A stretch of 59,914 nucleotides of DNA from Domibacillus sp. PGB-M46. GTDB lineage: Bacteria; Bacillota; Bacilli; Bacillales; Domibacillaceae. The DNA is taken from positions 1-59,914 of the forward strand of contig NZ_JAKGCR010000025.1 in NCBI RefSeq assembly GCF_022668875.1. The letters are read 5' to 3'. The position numbers and the translations under genes were made by a program. The notes under the pieces were generated by a model that saw only the letters and a program-made list of their open reading frames with translations, was not told the DNA's origin and did not search any database. This document shows, one piece after another, positions 28,286-37,175 of the stretch; the stretch's first letter is position 1; the number at the start of each line of letters is the position of its first letter.

Positions 28286-28768
28286 TTGCCTAGTAATAAA
28301 AAAGAGGGTATTATTTTTGGGTCATTTATGTGTTTTGGAATGGTTCTCATTATGTCCGTTTACAACACAGCTTTACATGGCTTTTCAACATTTACACCAG
28401 GAAGTGCCGTAGTTCAGTTTCTTGTCACGCTGATTATTGCCTTTGTCGTAGAATCATTCGTGGAGCCGATCGCACGCAAAATTGCTTTATCACTCCCTTA
28501 TGACAAATCGAAAGAAATCAACTTTATTGTGGCACTTTCCTGTTGTATGGTCCCTGCAATGGTTCTCATTATGTCTGTATACGGGCTTGCTTTAACAGCT
28601 TTCATGTCAGAAATTGAAGGTTCGATTTTCACAGCCTATCTTAAAACAGTTGGTTTAAATTTTGTCGTGGCACTCCCAGCGCAGTTACTTATTGTTGGGC
28701 CAATCTCACGCTGGCTATTAACTAAATACGTTAAACCATCCACGCAAAAAGCGAAACTAAGCGCGTAA
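28286..28768 (+). CDS. DUF2798 membrane protein
   Basis: 160 residues, four predicted helices arranged as two similar halves: GSFMCFGMVLIMSVYNTAL near the N terminus and CMVPAMVLIMSVYGLALTAF in the middle. This internal duplication is the DUF2798 signature. The TTG at 28286 was chosen because GGAAGGA lies 9 nt upstream. The open frame extends 56 codons further but reads non-protein-like sequence. Function is unknown. Confidence 0.78.
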   Translation: MPSNKKEGIIFGSFMCFGMVLIMSVYNTALHGFSTFTPGSAVVQFLVTLIIAFVVESFVEPIARKIALSLPYDKSKEINFIVALSCCMVPAMVLIMSVYGLALTAFMSEIEGSIFTAYLKTVGLNFVVALPAQLLIVGPISRWLLTKYVKPSTQKAKLSA

Positions 28769-28800
28769 AGCAGGCTGCTTTTTTGCAGCCCGCTTGTTTT
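28768..28800 (+). terminator. Terminator after the DUF2798 gene
   Basis: An 11-bp stem with one mismatch (28768-28778 with 28785-28795) overlaps the stop codon. Confidence 0.7.
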
Positions 28801-28862
28801 AGGCAGAGCTTCTAAAATACATTTTAATGAGATCTTTTCCTTTACACCTTATTCTCTATTAC

Positions 28863-29531
28863 TCAATTTACCCATTTATACCCAATTCCCCAGACTGTTT
28901 GAAAATGGTCATCAATAGGAAATCCAGCTTCACGGATTTTTTCTCGGATATTCCGCACATGGGAGTCAACCGTCCGCCCTTCTGTTTCGGTATCGTAACC
29001 CCACACCAGTTCTAACAGGTGGCCACGCTCGAATACTTTATTTGGGTGCCTCATTAAAATACCGAGCAGAGAAAACTCCTTTCGCGTTAAGCGAACGGAT
29101 TTCCCCTCATAAGAGACTTCAAACTGTTCTTCCTCCCACCTCAGGCCGTTTATCTGAATGTTTTTTGATGGAACGCTTCTCCGCAAAAGTGCTTCGATCC
29201 GGGCAAGAAGTTCCTGTTCACCAAAAGGTTTGGTTACATAGTCATCTGCTCCAAGCCTAAGACCTTTGACGACATCTTCTTCCTGCTGGCGGGCCGTAAG
29301 CATGATAATGGGCACGGCGGAGAAAGATCGAATTTCCCTGCATACTGCCCATCCGTCCATACCTGGCATCATGATGTCCAGCATAACAAGGTCAACTGCT
29401 TCCTTTTTCATCAATACGAGTGCTTCCTCACCATTTCTGGCTTTCAGACATGTATAGTGGTATGGTTCCAGGTAAAGGGCAATCAAATCGAGCATCCGCT
29501 GCTCATCATCAACTAATAAAATTTTAACCAT
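28863..29531 (-). CDS. OmpR-family response regulator
   Basis: 222 residues. The receiver domain has the acidic pair DD at 8-9, phospho-acceptor D52 in MLDIMMPG and K101 in TKPF. The C-terminal winged helix (about 125-220) has RLTRKEFSLL and VDSHVRNIREKI. The ATG at 29531 follows AAGGAGG and overlaps the end of the kinase gene by 8 bp, so the two are translationally coupled. A longer upstream frame lies inside the kinase gene and was rejected. Its target is unknown, and the divergent YdhK lipoprotein gene is the nearest candidate. Confidence 0.92.
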   Translation of the reverse strand: MVKILLVDDEQRMLDLIALYLEPYHYTCLKARNGEEALVLMKKEAVDLVMLDIMMPGMDGWAVCREIRSFSAVPIIMLTARQQEEDVVKGLRLGADDYVTKPFGEQELLARIEALLRRSVPSKNIQINGLRWEEEQFEVSYEGKSVRLTRKEFSLLGILMRHPNKVFERGHLLELVWGYDTETEGRTVDSHVRNIREKIREAGFPIDDHFQTVWGIGYKWVN

Positions 29532-30915
29532 TTTGGTCCTCCTTGCGCTTAAGCCGAATTGTTGCTTCCGTGCCAATTCCCATTTCGCTATGAATTTCAA
29601 GCAGTCCGCCATGTGCTTCGACAATTTCTTTTGCAATCGATAAGCCGATGCCAAATCCACCACTTTCCCTAGATCGTGATTTCTCCACACGATACAGACG
29701 GCCAAAGATAAGTGGTATCTCTTCTTTTGGAATGCCGATACCTTCATCTCTCACTTGAATCGTCACTTCATCACTCTTCTCGGATACAATGATAGATACA
29801 CGCGAACCCGCCTCTGAATATTTGCGTGCATTGTCGAGCAGATTGAGCAGCACCTGCTGCATCCGCTCCATATCGATCAATAGGCGAGTACCTTTATCTC
29901 CTGATACTGATAGTGATTTTCCTTCCCGTGCAAAGGCGGCACTGACAAAATGCACCGTAGATTCAAGCAAGACATCCAGAGACTCTTCTTTTTTAGAAAT
30001 GTGAAATTCGTGGCGATCCATTTTAGCCAGCTCAAACAGCTCTTGGATAAAGCCTGTTAATCGAGCCGTTTCTTCCTGAATAACCGCAGCATATTTCTCT
30101 TTTTCGCTTTCAGACAAGCCGGGTCGGTTTAAAATGTCCGAGTAGCCTTTTATGTAGGTTAACGGTGTGCGCAGTTCATGCGAAATGCTGCCCAGGAATT
30201 CATGCCGAGTCTTTTTCAATTGATCAAGATCCTGTGATAGCTTCGTAATTGAAGCCGCCAATTCACCCAGTTCGTCATTCCGGTCAATCATCAAGTTTAC
30301 GTGGTGATTGCCAAGGCTCAGTTGTTCCGTCGCTTTTTTCATTCGAATAAGCGGGAGCGTAATCAGCCTGGACAACCCCATAATTGTTACCACAGTTAAC
30401 ACCACTGTCATGACGCCTATCCAGAAAAACTGCTGCTGCAGATTCCCCACCATTCGTGCAATACCTTCTGTGCCGGAAAACATAAACACATGTCCAAGAT
30501 GCTCCCCATCTTTCATTACTGGGCTATCGGAGGCAATGTATCTTTTTTCATTCCAATGTGTTTCAACTACTTTACCGCCAGCAGGCATGGATAAAAAATT
30601 CGTGTTATTTATCACAGCGTTCATTTCCGGTTCAATCGGGTCAGAGTGGATTAAAACCTGCCCTTTTGCGTCTGTCACGATTACAATGAGACTCGATGCA
30701 GCTTCCATCATTCCTACATGTTCTATTGTTTCTTCTTCAAAGCTGGATGCTAAGACAGCGCTGTGTGTTTCTCCTCTTGCCAGCAAACTCTCCATTACTT
30801 CGTCCACCCGGTCATTTACCAGCGTGGCATACAGTGTATAAAACAGAAGTGACTCAATCAGCAGGATGCAGGCAAAAAACAAAAAACCGATTTTTAATGA
30901 TAATTTTGTAAACAC
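29524..30915 (-). CDS. Sensor histidine kinase
   Basis: 463 residues. Membrane helix 1 is about 9-30, followed by an extracytoplasmic sensor of about 130 residues, helix 2 about 163-185 and a HAMP linker. The HisKA domain carries H246 in SISHELRTP. The HATPase domain has the N box (NLLDNARKYSE), DEGIGIP and GFGIGLSIAKE. It phosphorylates the regulator encoded downstream. It is divergent from the lipoprotein gene at 31067, with 151 bp between the starts. The stimulus is unknown. Confidence 0.92.
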   Translation of the reverse strand: MFTKLSLKIGFLFFACILLIESLLFYTLYATLVNDRVDEVMESLLARGETHSAVLASSFEEETIEHVGMMEAASSLIVIVTDAKGQVLIHSDPIEPEMNAVINNTNFLSMPAGGKVVETHWNEKRYIASDSPVMKDGEHLGHVFMFSGTEGIARMVGNLQQQFFWIGVMTVVLTVVTIMGLSRLITLPLIRMKKATEQLSLGNHHVNLMIDRNDELGELAASITKLSQDLDQLKKTRHEFLGSISHELRTPLTYIKGYSDILNRPGLSESEKEKYAAVIQEETARLTGFIQELFELAKMDRHEFHISKKEESLDVLLESTVHFVSAAFAREGKSLSVSGDKGTRLLIDMERMQQVLLNLLDNARKYSEAGSRVSIIVSEKSDEVTIQVRDEGIGIPKEEIPLIFGRLYRVEKSRSRESGGFGIGLSIAKEIVEAHGGLLEIHSEMGIGTEATIRLKRKEDQNG

Positions 30916-31066
30916 GGGGTGCCCCCTATTCTTCCAGATCGTTCTGTCCTTATTATAGAAGGAAGTTATTCATTTTTCGTGCAGAAAAAATAAAAATGCA
31001 CAAGAACTGCAAAAAGTTTGGATAAGATAGGCAGGTAGATACCATTAAAACGAAAGGATGGTTTTA

Positions 31067-31648
31067 ATGAACAAAAAAACAGGAAAATTACTTGGCACAG
31101 CACTTTTCGCCTCATTTTTGCTTGCAGCCTGCGGTGACACAGAAGAAGCAAATGTGGAGTCCGAAGCCCAACCAGCGGAGCAAATGGAAGAGGAAGATGG
31201 ACATTCTGGACATAACATGAATCACTCTGGCAGCGGCCAGGTTCCAGAAGGCTTGGAGGAAGCAGCAGACCCTGCTTATCCAGTCGGCTCTACAGCCATC
31301 ATTCAGCATGGCCATATGGATGGCATGGAAGGCGCGGAGGCCAAAATTGTTGGTGCATATGATACGACAGTTTACACCGTTTCATATACACCAGCAAATG
31401 GCGGCGATCCAGTTGAAGACCATAAGTGGGTCATTCATGAAGAAATTGAGGATGCCGGCGACAAACCTTTTGCAGCTGGAGACGAAGTAACGCTTGCAGC
31501 AGATCACATGGAAGGTATGAAAGGTGCCCCAGCTATGATCGATTCTGCGGTTGATACTACTGTGTATATGATCGATTTCACTACAACGGATGGTGAAGAA
31601 GTGACGAATCACAAATGGGTAACAGAAGATGAATTAACTGCTGAATGA
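31067..31648 (+). CDS. YdhK-like lipoprotein, two DUF1541 domains
   Basis: 193 residues. The signal peptide ends in a lipobox (LLAAC, cysteine about residue 22), so it is anchored to the outer face of the membrane. A low-complexity acidic and His/Met-containing stretch (GHSGHNMNHSG) follows. Two tandem DUF1541 repeats come next, each with a HMxGMxGA segment and ending DHKWV or NHKWV. The ATG at 31067 follows AAAGGA by 8 nt. The His/Met content hints at copper or another metal, but this is not established. It is divergent from the kinase/regulator pair. Confidence 0.87.
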   Translation: MNKKTGKLLGTALFASFLLAACGDTEEANVESEAQPAEQMEEEDGHSGHNMNHSGSGQVPEGLEEAADPAYPVGSTAIIQHGHMDGMEGAEAKIVGAYDTTVYTVSYTPANGGDPVEDHKWVIHEEIEDAGDKPFAAGDEVTLAADHMEGMKGAPAMIDSAVDTTVYMIDFTTTDGEEVTNHKWVTEDELTAE

Positions 31649-31650
31649 AT

Positions 31651-31700
31651 GAAAGCCATCTAGACATTCGTTTTTACAATGTTTGGATGGCTTTCTTTCT
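31651..31700 (+). terminator. Terminator after the YdhK-like gene
   Basis: GAAAGCCATC (31651-31660) pairs with 31686-31695, and the stem is extended inside by AGACATT/AATGTTT. Confidence 0.75.
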
Positions 31701-32243
31701 CTACTTTTGTACGCCTTGTTGTTTCTCCTCAAAGTTTTACTTAAGAAAAGTGAATCACCTCTACTATTTTAATGACAGATAATTGTACTCATTTTAAAAG
31801 CAAAATACCTGAGTTTCTTTCTACTAACCTGCTCTGGGGTTTAAAAAGAAAAAAATTCCCCCGGTTGTCGAAAGAACCTTCACTTAGTCGTTTTCGTCAA
31901 CGTTTACTATATTGTATGGGGAGTGTTTGCATTAAACATTTAAGTATAGTGCCTTTTAACTAAGGGTTCATACTTGCGCTTAACAAGTTTACAAGTAATA
32001 TCAAACATTCTTTGTGTTACGAAAATAAATTTATTTTATACGGTTGTGTGACATTTTTTATTTGCAGCTCAAGTCTTATATTGTTTTCGACTAAAATAAA
32101 AAGCAAAACAAGCTCTAAACATCTGGTTGTATTTTCGCTAAAATTCAGGTTAACCGGTGTGTATATGTTGAAGTTCACGTTATAATAAGGTCAAGAGACG
32201 GACCAGCTTATTGCGAAAAATTCATATAAATAGGAGGAGACCG
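31701..32243. other. Intergenic, no supported gene
   Basis: About 540 bp, A+T-rich. An ORF at 31772-31963 has no ribosome site and an implausible composition. A TATAAT near 32180 probably serves the PAS-STAS gene. Confidence 0.4.
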
Positions 32244-33017
32244 ATGAGTACCCACGGAAAAATACCAGAAAACATTTCTCCTCTGCATGCGTTAGACAGT
32301 ATAGGAGAAACGATTATTCTTGCAGACAAAGAATATAATGTAGTATGGATGAATGCTCAGGCCCACCAGGTTCTTTCAACAGTGGCTCCTTTATTTGGAC
32401 TGACAAGCAGCCGTGACATGATTGGGCTAAACATGAGTCGTTTTCATCGCAAACCGGAACAGCAGAAAAAATTTATGGACGAGCTCTCCGGCTCCCATAG
32501 AGCTCGCATTACCATACGTGATCAGTTCGTTGCAGATATTGTGATTACGCCGATACAAAAAGGCATCCAGCCTGTTGAAGGATTCGTCGTGATGCTTATG
32601 GATGTGACGACGAAGGCAGAGGAAGAAAAAGAGAAAGAAAAGCTGATTAAGGCTTTGTCCACTCCTATATTGAAGATATGGAGCAATGCCATTGCATTGC
32701 CCTTGATCGGTGAGTTTAACGTAAACCGGTTTGACTTGTTGATTTTTTCCATATTAGAAGAATGCAGCGCTAACCAGATTGAGTTTGTGTTATTAAACTT
32801 GAGTGATTTGTATACATTTGACAATGATGTAGAATATCAAATGCAAAAATTAATTGATTGCGTGAATTTAATTGGCGCTCAATGTATTCTTGTCGGTATT
32901 CCTCCTGCATTGGCCAGATTAATGACCCATTTAAACAGGAATATATTGATATTCAGCACAACATATGAGGGCTTAAAATATATTATTAAAGCCGAAAAAG
33001 AGCAGTCATGTTTTTGA
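32244..33017 (+). CDS. PAS-STAS protein, stressosome-type sensor (not LOV)
   Basis: 257 residues. A PAS domain (about 10-125, opening LDSIGETIILADKEYNVVWM) is joined by a charged helix (KAEEEKEKEKLIKAL) to a STAS domain (about 145-250). The plan and length recall the blue-light protein YtvA. The conserved LOV motif with the flavin-binding cysteine (NCRFLQ) is absent, however, so this PAS must sense something else. The STAS domain has GIPPA where RsbR proteins have TGIRPE, so it lacks one phosphorylatable threonine. The ATG at 32244 follows AGGAGGAG. It is convergent with an RsbR-like gene. Confidence 0.82.
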   Translation: MSTHGKIPENISPLHALDSIGETIILADKEYNVVWMNAQAHQVLSTVAPLFGLTSSRDMIGLNMSRFHRKPEQQKKFMDELSGSHRARITIRDQFVADIVITPIQKGIQPVEGFVVMLMDVTTKAEEEKEKEKLIKALSTPILKIWSNAIALPLIGEFNVNRFDLLIFSILEECSANQIEFVLLNLSDLYTFDNDVEYQMQKLIDCVNLIGAQCILVGIPPALARLMTHLNRNILIFSTTYEGLKYIIKAEKEQSCF

Positions 33018-33266
33018 AGACTTTTATCGCCCATAAAACATCTAACATGACATCATCACATGTGTATTATCTGAAAACTGAACTTGTAGATATTTTATCG
33101 AACTAACTTTTTCTCTACTTATTCACAGGAAAAGCGATTTTCCGACTGTTGCTTTTGCTTTCACTTTGTATATTCATGTACCTTATTATCCAACGTATTA
33201 AAGCATAACGGTAATGCACAGCCCACATAATAAGTGCAGCATAAATAGAACAATACTGCATGGGGA

Positions 33267-33301
33267 AAGCCCTAGATTTTCAGCATCTAGGGCTTCTTTT
33301 T
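33267..33301 (+). terminator. Terminator after the PAS-STAS gene
   Basis: AAGCCCTAGAT (33267-33277) pairs perfectly with 33285-33295, then CTTTTT. Confidence 0.88.
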
Positions 33302-33360
33302 GGCTGCTTTAGTTTTATTTCCTGCAGTTTATTCTATTAAGGCATCTAGATAAATTTCAG

Positions 33361-34185
33361 CTAGCTTATTAAATATTCTTTTAATGCCTGCTGCAGCGTG
33401 CCCAGTGTTTTTGTATTAGGATCAAATGAGCGTCCCATATGTATCATTTTTCGTACTACTTCTGCTCTTAAACCTGTAATAACTGTGTTACATCCCATGA
33501 GGGAAGTGCCGTTAATAATTTTCGTTAAATGATCAATGACCTCAGGTTCCATATCTGCGATTCCTGATAAATCCATGATCAAAGTCTGTATACGTGATAG
33601 CCCAATTTCGGTTAAAACCTTTTCTTCAAGAATAGACGTTCGAAACGTATCAACCGAACCAATCACAGGGAGGATACAAACAGAATTGTTAATTGGAATA
33701 ATAGGAACGGATAGATTTTCAACCAGCTTTCTATGAACTCTAATTAGAGAATCCTTATATGTAGAGTAACTAATAAAAAAGGCATTTAGAAACGCATCCA
33801 CTTGATTATTAATTTCTTTCTCTAACCGAAAAAAATTCGACGTTACCTGTTCACCTGTTAAGTCGTTATACTGTTTTATAAAGTTCCATATCGTTCTGCG
33901 GATGGCCTGCACCCACTCTAATTTAAAGGACAGGTCAATGGAATGAGTGGCCCATGCTATACCTTCCTGTTTGGCAAACAATTCAAGCTCTTCTACTTTT
34001 CCATCGAGAATATAAACAACCACCTTATGAGCATTATTCACAAGGTCAATATTGCCAATGGATAAAATTTCATCGATTTTGTTTTTAACGTTAACAGCCT
34101 CTTCTAATAACTTCTCTTCAAATTTCTGACTATTTATCTCGAAAAAGGCTTGTAGTTTAAATGAAGGTTGAAATTCTTTTTCCAT
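33361..34185 (-). CDS. RsbR-like STAS protein
   Basis: 274 residues. The N-terminal helical half (about 1-150) is unrelated in detail to the RsbR paralogue at 5069. The C-terminal STAS domain has LIMDLSGI and VITGLRAEV, keeping the threonine that RsbT-type kinases use. GGGGAG precedes the ATG at 34185. RsbR paralogues sit together in stressosomes and differ in their sensor halves, so this one likely brings a different input. It converges on the PAS-STAS gene. Confidence 0.82.
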   Translation of the reverse strand: MEKEFQPSFKLQAFFEINSQKFEEKLLEEAVNVKNKIDEILSIGNIDLVNNAHKVVVYILDGKVEELELFAKQEGIAWATHSIDLSFKLEWVQAIRRTIWNFIKQYNDLTGEQVTSNFFRLEKEINNQVDAFLNAFFISYSTYKDSLIRVHRKLVENLSVPIIPINNSVCILPVIGSVDTFRTSILEEKVLTEIGLSRIQTLIMDLSGIADMEPEVIDHLTKIINGTSLMGCNTVITGLRAEVVRKMIHMGRSFDPNTKTLGTLQQALKEYLIS

Positions 34186-34512
34186 TATATTCTCCCCTTT
34201 ATGTAAAACATGTAAAATTAATAACACTTTTATTAAAGCACACTATTCAGATAATTAAAATCCGATATTTCAATGGTTTTAACAGTTTTTACAGTGTATT
34301 TCGTGTTTGTTTGTTCTTTTATTCAATTGATAGGCACGTTAGTAAAATAACGCAGAACCAGTTGCCTTCACAGACGGCATACGTAACGAAGGTACTCTTA
34401 TTCACAAGGAAATAGCCCTTTTTCGAATAACTAAGAAGGATTTACAATACAACATATTGAATATTAAAGTTGTATTTAACTAGATATATTGAATACAATT
34501 GGAGGATCTTTT
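34186..34512. other. Intergenic, no supported gene
   Basis: About 325 bp between the RsbR-like start and the recombinase remnant. Nothing specific was seen. Confidence 0.4.
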
Positions 34513-35075
34513 TTAGCAGTAAAACAAGGACAAAACACGGTAAATCCAATTTGAGACCTCGAACAAATCCAGATAACAAGAGAATATCTTCTTCATTAAT
34601 CTTACCGGGATTACTTTTTATTTACCTTTAGTATTAATTCAGGATTGCGCATCAATGATATCTTAAAGCTTCGGGCCATAGACGTACGAAACACTGATTA
34701 CTTACAGGTTAAAGAGAAAAAACGAACCAGTTCCGAAAAGTCCGCATGACAAGTGCGGTGAAACAGGAAATAGAAAAATATACACGTCAGATGGCAGATT
34801 TTGATCTTTTATTTCCTTCTCGAAAAGGCACCGGCCCCATTGGAGTAAAACAGCATGGCGAATCATTAACAATGCTGCACAGGTGTGCGGCATTGAAGGA
34901 GCGACCGGCACGCATTCCATGCGCAAAACGTTTGGCTACCACTTTTACCAGCAAACAAAAGATGTGACCACCCTCTCAACAAATCTTTGGCCATTCAGCC
35001 CCATTGGTCACGCTTCGCTACATCGGGGTTAGTCCTGAAACGGCAAATCAGTTGCTTGAGCAGTTTTGTCTATAA
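34513..35075 (+). pseudogene. Short tyrosine recombinase/integrase, inactivated
   Basis: Translation in changing frames recovers a small phage-integrase-type protein. It gives VKQGQNTVNPI at 34519 onward, then an in-frame TGA and later a TAA and frameshift. RDYFLFTFSINSGLRINDIL appears around 34608-34670, with the conserved catalytic R in GLR. THSMRKTFGYHF (the HxxR box) appears around 34915, followed by a further shift to TLRYIGVSPETANQLLEQF ending at 35075. Several stops and frameshifts, and loss of the start codon (TTA at 34513), make it dead. It may mark an old mobile-element insertion. Confidence 0.85.
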
Positions 35076-35108
35076 ACATAAAAAAATTCATTACAAGGGG
35101 CGGCTATT

Positions 35109-35660
35109 ATGCTAATAGAAAAAAAGCCAGAACTAAAAAGGACTTTAGAGACAATCAACGGGCATATCTTTTATTCTTTTCAAGATCCAAATAAGTATTT
35201 AGAAAATGCGATCACCTACGTGGTCTCAGGCATTGAACAGGGCAGCCATGTTTTAATGGTTGAAAACCAGAGATTTCTCTCCCTTCTTCAGCAAAAGCTG
35301 AAACCAATCTTAAATAAAGAGCAGCTGTCCCGCATTCATTATACCAATAATTTTGATTTTTATTTTACGAATGGAACATTCAATCCTGTCGTCGTATTCG
35401 ATCATTTTACGAAGTCCTTAAAACCCCACCTCGAAAGAAGTGAGCTAGTCCGAACGTGGGGACACGTAGAATGGAGAGATCTTCAGGATGCATACCGGGA
35501 AATAGAGCAGTATGAACAAAATGTAGATAAATTAATAGTTTTGAATGATATTACATCGGTATGTGCTTATAGCACGGGCAGAATAACAAAAGAATTTAAA
35601 AATGCTCTTTTGCAGTGCCATGAATTTTTCATGACAGATGATGAAATAGTTACAATTTAA
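35109..35660 (+). CDS. MEDS-domain sensory protein (DcmR-type)
   Basis: 183 residues filled by one MEDS domain, a sensor fold first described in methanogens and methylotrophs. It opens near GHIFYSFQDPNKYLENAITYV and continues SGIEQGSHVLMVEN and LVRTWGHVEW. No output domain is attached, so it presumably binds a ligand or partner alone. The ribosome site is AAGGGGCGG, and the gene begins 33 bp after the integrase remnant. The function in Bacillaceae is unknown. Confidence 0.75.
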   Translation: MLIEKKPELKRTLETINGHIFYSFQDPNKYLENAITYVVSGIEQGSHVLMVENQRFLSLLQQKLKPILNKEQLSRIHYTNNFDFYFTNGTFNPVVVFDHFTKSLKPHLERSELVRTWGHVEWRDLQDAYREIEQYEQNVDKLIVLNDITSVCAYSTGRITKEFKNALLQCHEFFMTDDEIVTI

Positions 35661-35661
35661 A

Positions 35662-35710
35662 AAGGCAAAAATCCACCATTGAATCGAGTGCTTTGGTGGA
35701 TTTTTGCCTT
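35662..35710 (+). terminator. Terminator-like 17-bp hairpin
   Basis: 35662-35678 pairs perfectly with 35694-35710. The T run falls within the stem, so efficiency is uncertain. Confidence 0.6.
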
Positions 35711-35890
35711 ACTTGCAGAGGCAGACTTCTCTCTTCGTATATCCGTCCTTTAGTTGGAACTCCAACACGCACAGTTAAGCTAGAAGACAATAAGCTTAAT
35801 CACTGAATTACAAGATGGCAAAGTTTCGAAAAGGTGGAAGTCACCCAACATCGCTTGGTCAAGACAGCTTTAATATATATTTTATATACT

Positions 35891-35916
35891 AAAAAGAAGC
35901 ACCCGAAAGGATGCTC
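35891..35916 (-). terminator. Terminator after the 3-hydroxyacid dehydrogenase gene
   Basis: AGCATCC/GGGTGCT stem on the minus strand (35915-35898), then CTTTTT, 8 bp past the stop. Confidence 0.75.
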
Positions 35917-35923
35917 CTCTGCT

Positions 35924-36799
35924 TTACTTCTTGTTCTTGTCTTTTAACTCTAAATAAACGGCTGCCATATCCAATTGTGCTTTTCCATTTTCTTTGGCGG
36001 AACGGTAGGTCGTGTTCGTTACTTCGGCAAGCGGCAATGTAGTTTCCATTCTCTCTGCCTCCGCTTTAATCAAGCCTAAGTCTTTCGCCATCAGTTCTAA
36101 CATAAAGGCAGAAGGAAATTCCTCTTTGCGATACATCTCTTTTTTCCCTTGGAATAATCCTGTATTCACTGCGGAAAAAGAGATCATATCCAACACTTTT
36201 TCCCTATCCAGCCCCGATCTGTCTGCAAATAATAAGGTTTCTCCAATCCCCTGTCCGATGATACCCAGCAGCAGGTTAATGGCTAATTTTGCAGAGCTGC
36301 CTTTACCGTTGGAACCAAAATAAATCGTTTCTTTACCCAAGATATTAAAATAAGGCTGGCACATTTCTACAGCCCTTTCATCTCCACCTGCAAGGATTAC
36401 TAACTGTCCTGCTTTGGCTGGTCCTACTGAACCAGATACGGGTGCGTCTATGTAGATTCCGCCTTTTTCTGATACGAGCTTCGCAAATGAACTTGAATCT
36501 TCTGGTGAAATGGTACTCATATCTACTACCACCTTACCGGATTGGATCCCTTCTAATACACCGTTATCCTGCGTTAGAACAGACTGTACAGCATCTGCGT
36601 TCGATAACATCGTAAAGATAATATCCGATTGTTCAGCTATTTCTTTTGGCGAATGCAGGTTAACGGCTCCTGCTTCTATCAGAGACGTTGTTTTTCCCTG
36701 GGAGCGGTTATATACATTCACTTTATACCCTGCCTGTAAAAGATTCATAGCCATAGGTTCACCCATATGACCTAATCCAATCCAACCTAACGTATGCAT
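35924..36799 (-). CDS. NAD(P)-dependent 3-hydroxyisobutyrate dehydrogenase-like oxidoreductase
   Basis: 291 residues of the beta-hydroxyacid dehydrogenase family. The cofactor motif GLGHMG is at 8-13, the substrate-binding DAPVSGSVGPAKAGQ near 118-132 and the catalytic lysine in GSSAKLAINLL near 170. Members reduce or oxidise 3-hydroxyisobutyrate, tartronate semialdehyde or related acids, and the sequence does not decide which. It has an AGGAGGAA ribosome site and is monocistronic. Confidence 0.87.
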   Translation of the reverse strand: MHTLGWIGLGHMGEPMAMNLLQAGYKVNVYNRSQGKTTSLIEAGAVNLHSPKEIAEQSDIIFTMLSNADAVQSVLTQDNGVLEGIQSGKVVVDMSTISPEDSSSFAKLVSEKGGIYIDAPVSGSVGPAKAGQLVILAGGDERAVEMCQPYFNILGKETIYFGSNGKGSSAKLAINLLLGIIGQGIGETLLFADRSGLDREKVLDMISFSAVNTGLFQGKKEMYRKEEFPSAFMLELMAKDLGLIKAEAERMETTLPLAEVTNTTYRSAKENGKAQLDMAAVYLELKDKNKK

Positions 36800-37175
36800 T
36801 TCTATTCCTCCTGTTTAATCGGTTTAACCTTTGCTTCTAAAGCATAACATGATGAGGTCTCCTTCTCCTAACATGCACCCGGACCAGGGAGTTAGAAAAT
36901 GATGAAACCGTCTACTCTGCTGTCCTTGTTTATTACAGAATGTTGCCCAAAGCAGAATACACCCATACAGAGAATGCACCAGGAGCAGCTTGAAATAGGG
37001 GAAAAAGCAAATCAATCAAGGATCTTTTCCCTGATTCGTTCTTATTCATTTATAAGCTTTTCATATGGTAAAATAAGCAAAGTCTATCGTTAACAGATAC
37101 TAACATTACAAAAGCATATCCTTTTAGTCATGATAAATCATTCAAACAAACTAAACTTTTAAGGAGCGAATGTAT
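36800..37175. other. Intergenic, no supported gene
   Basis: About 375 bp between divergent genes. An ORF at 36899-37093 has no ribosome site and was not accepted. Confidence 0.4.

Noticed and set aside
31772-31963. 63-codon + strand ORF
   Set aside because: No ribosome site and implausible composition in an A+T-rich gap.
32244-33017. YtvA (blue-light LOV-STAS) identity
   Set aside because: Length and plan fit, but the LOV cysteine motif is missing.
34513-35075. Active integrase or prophage edge
   Set aside because: Several in-frame stops and shifts; no other phage genes around.
36899-37093. 64-codon + strand ORF
   Set aside because: No ribosome site; overlaps the probable promoter of the oxidoreductase gene.
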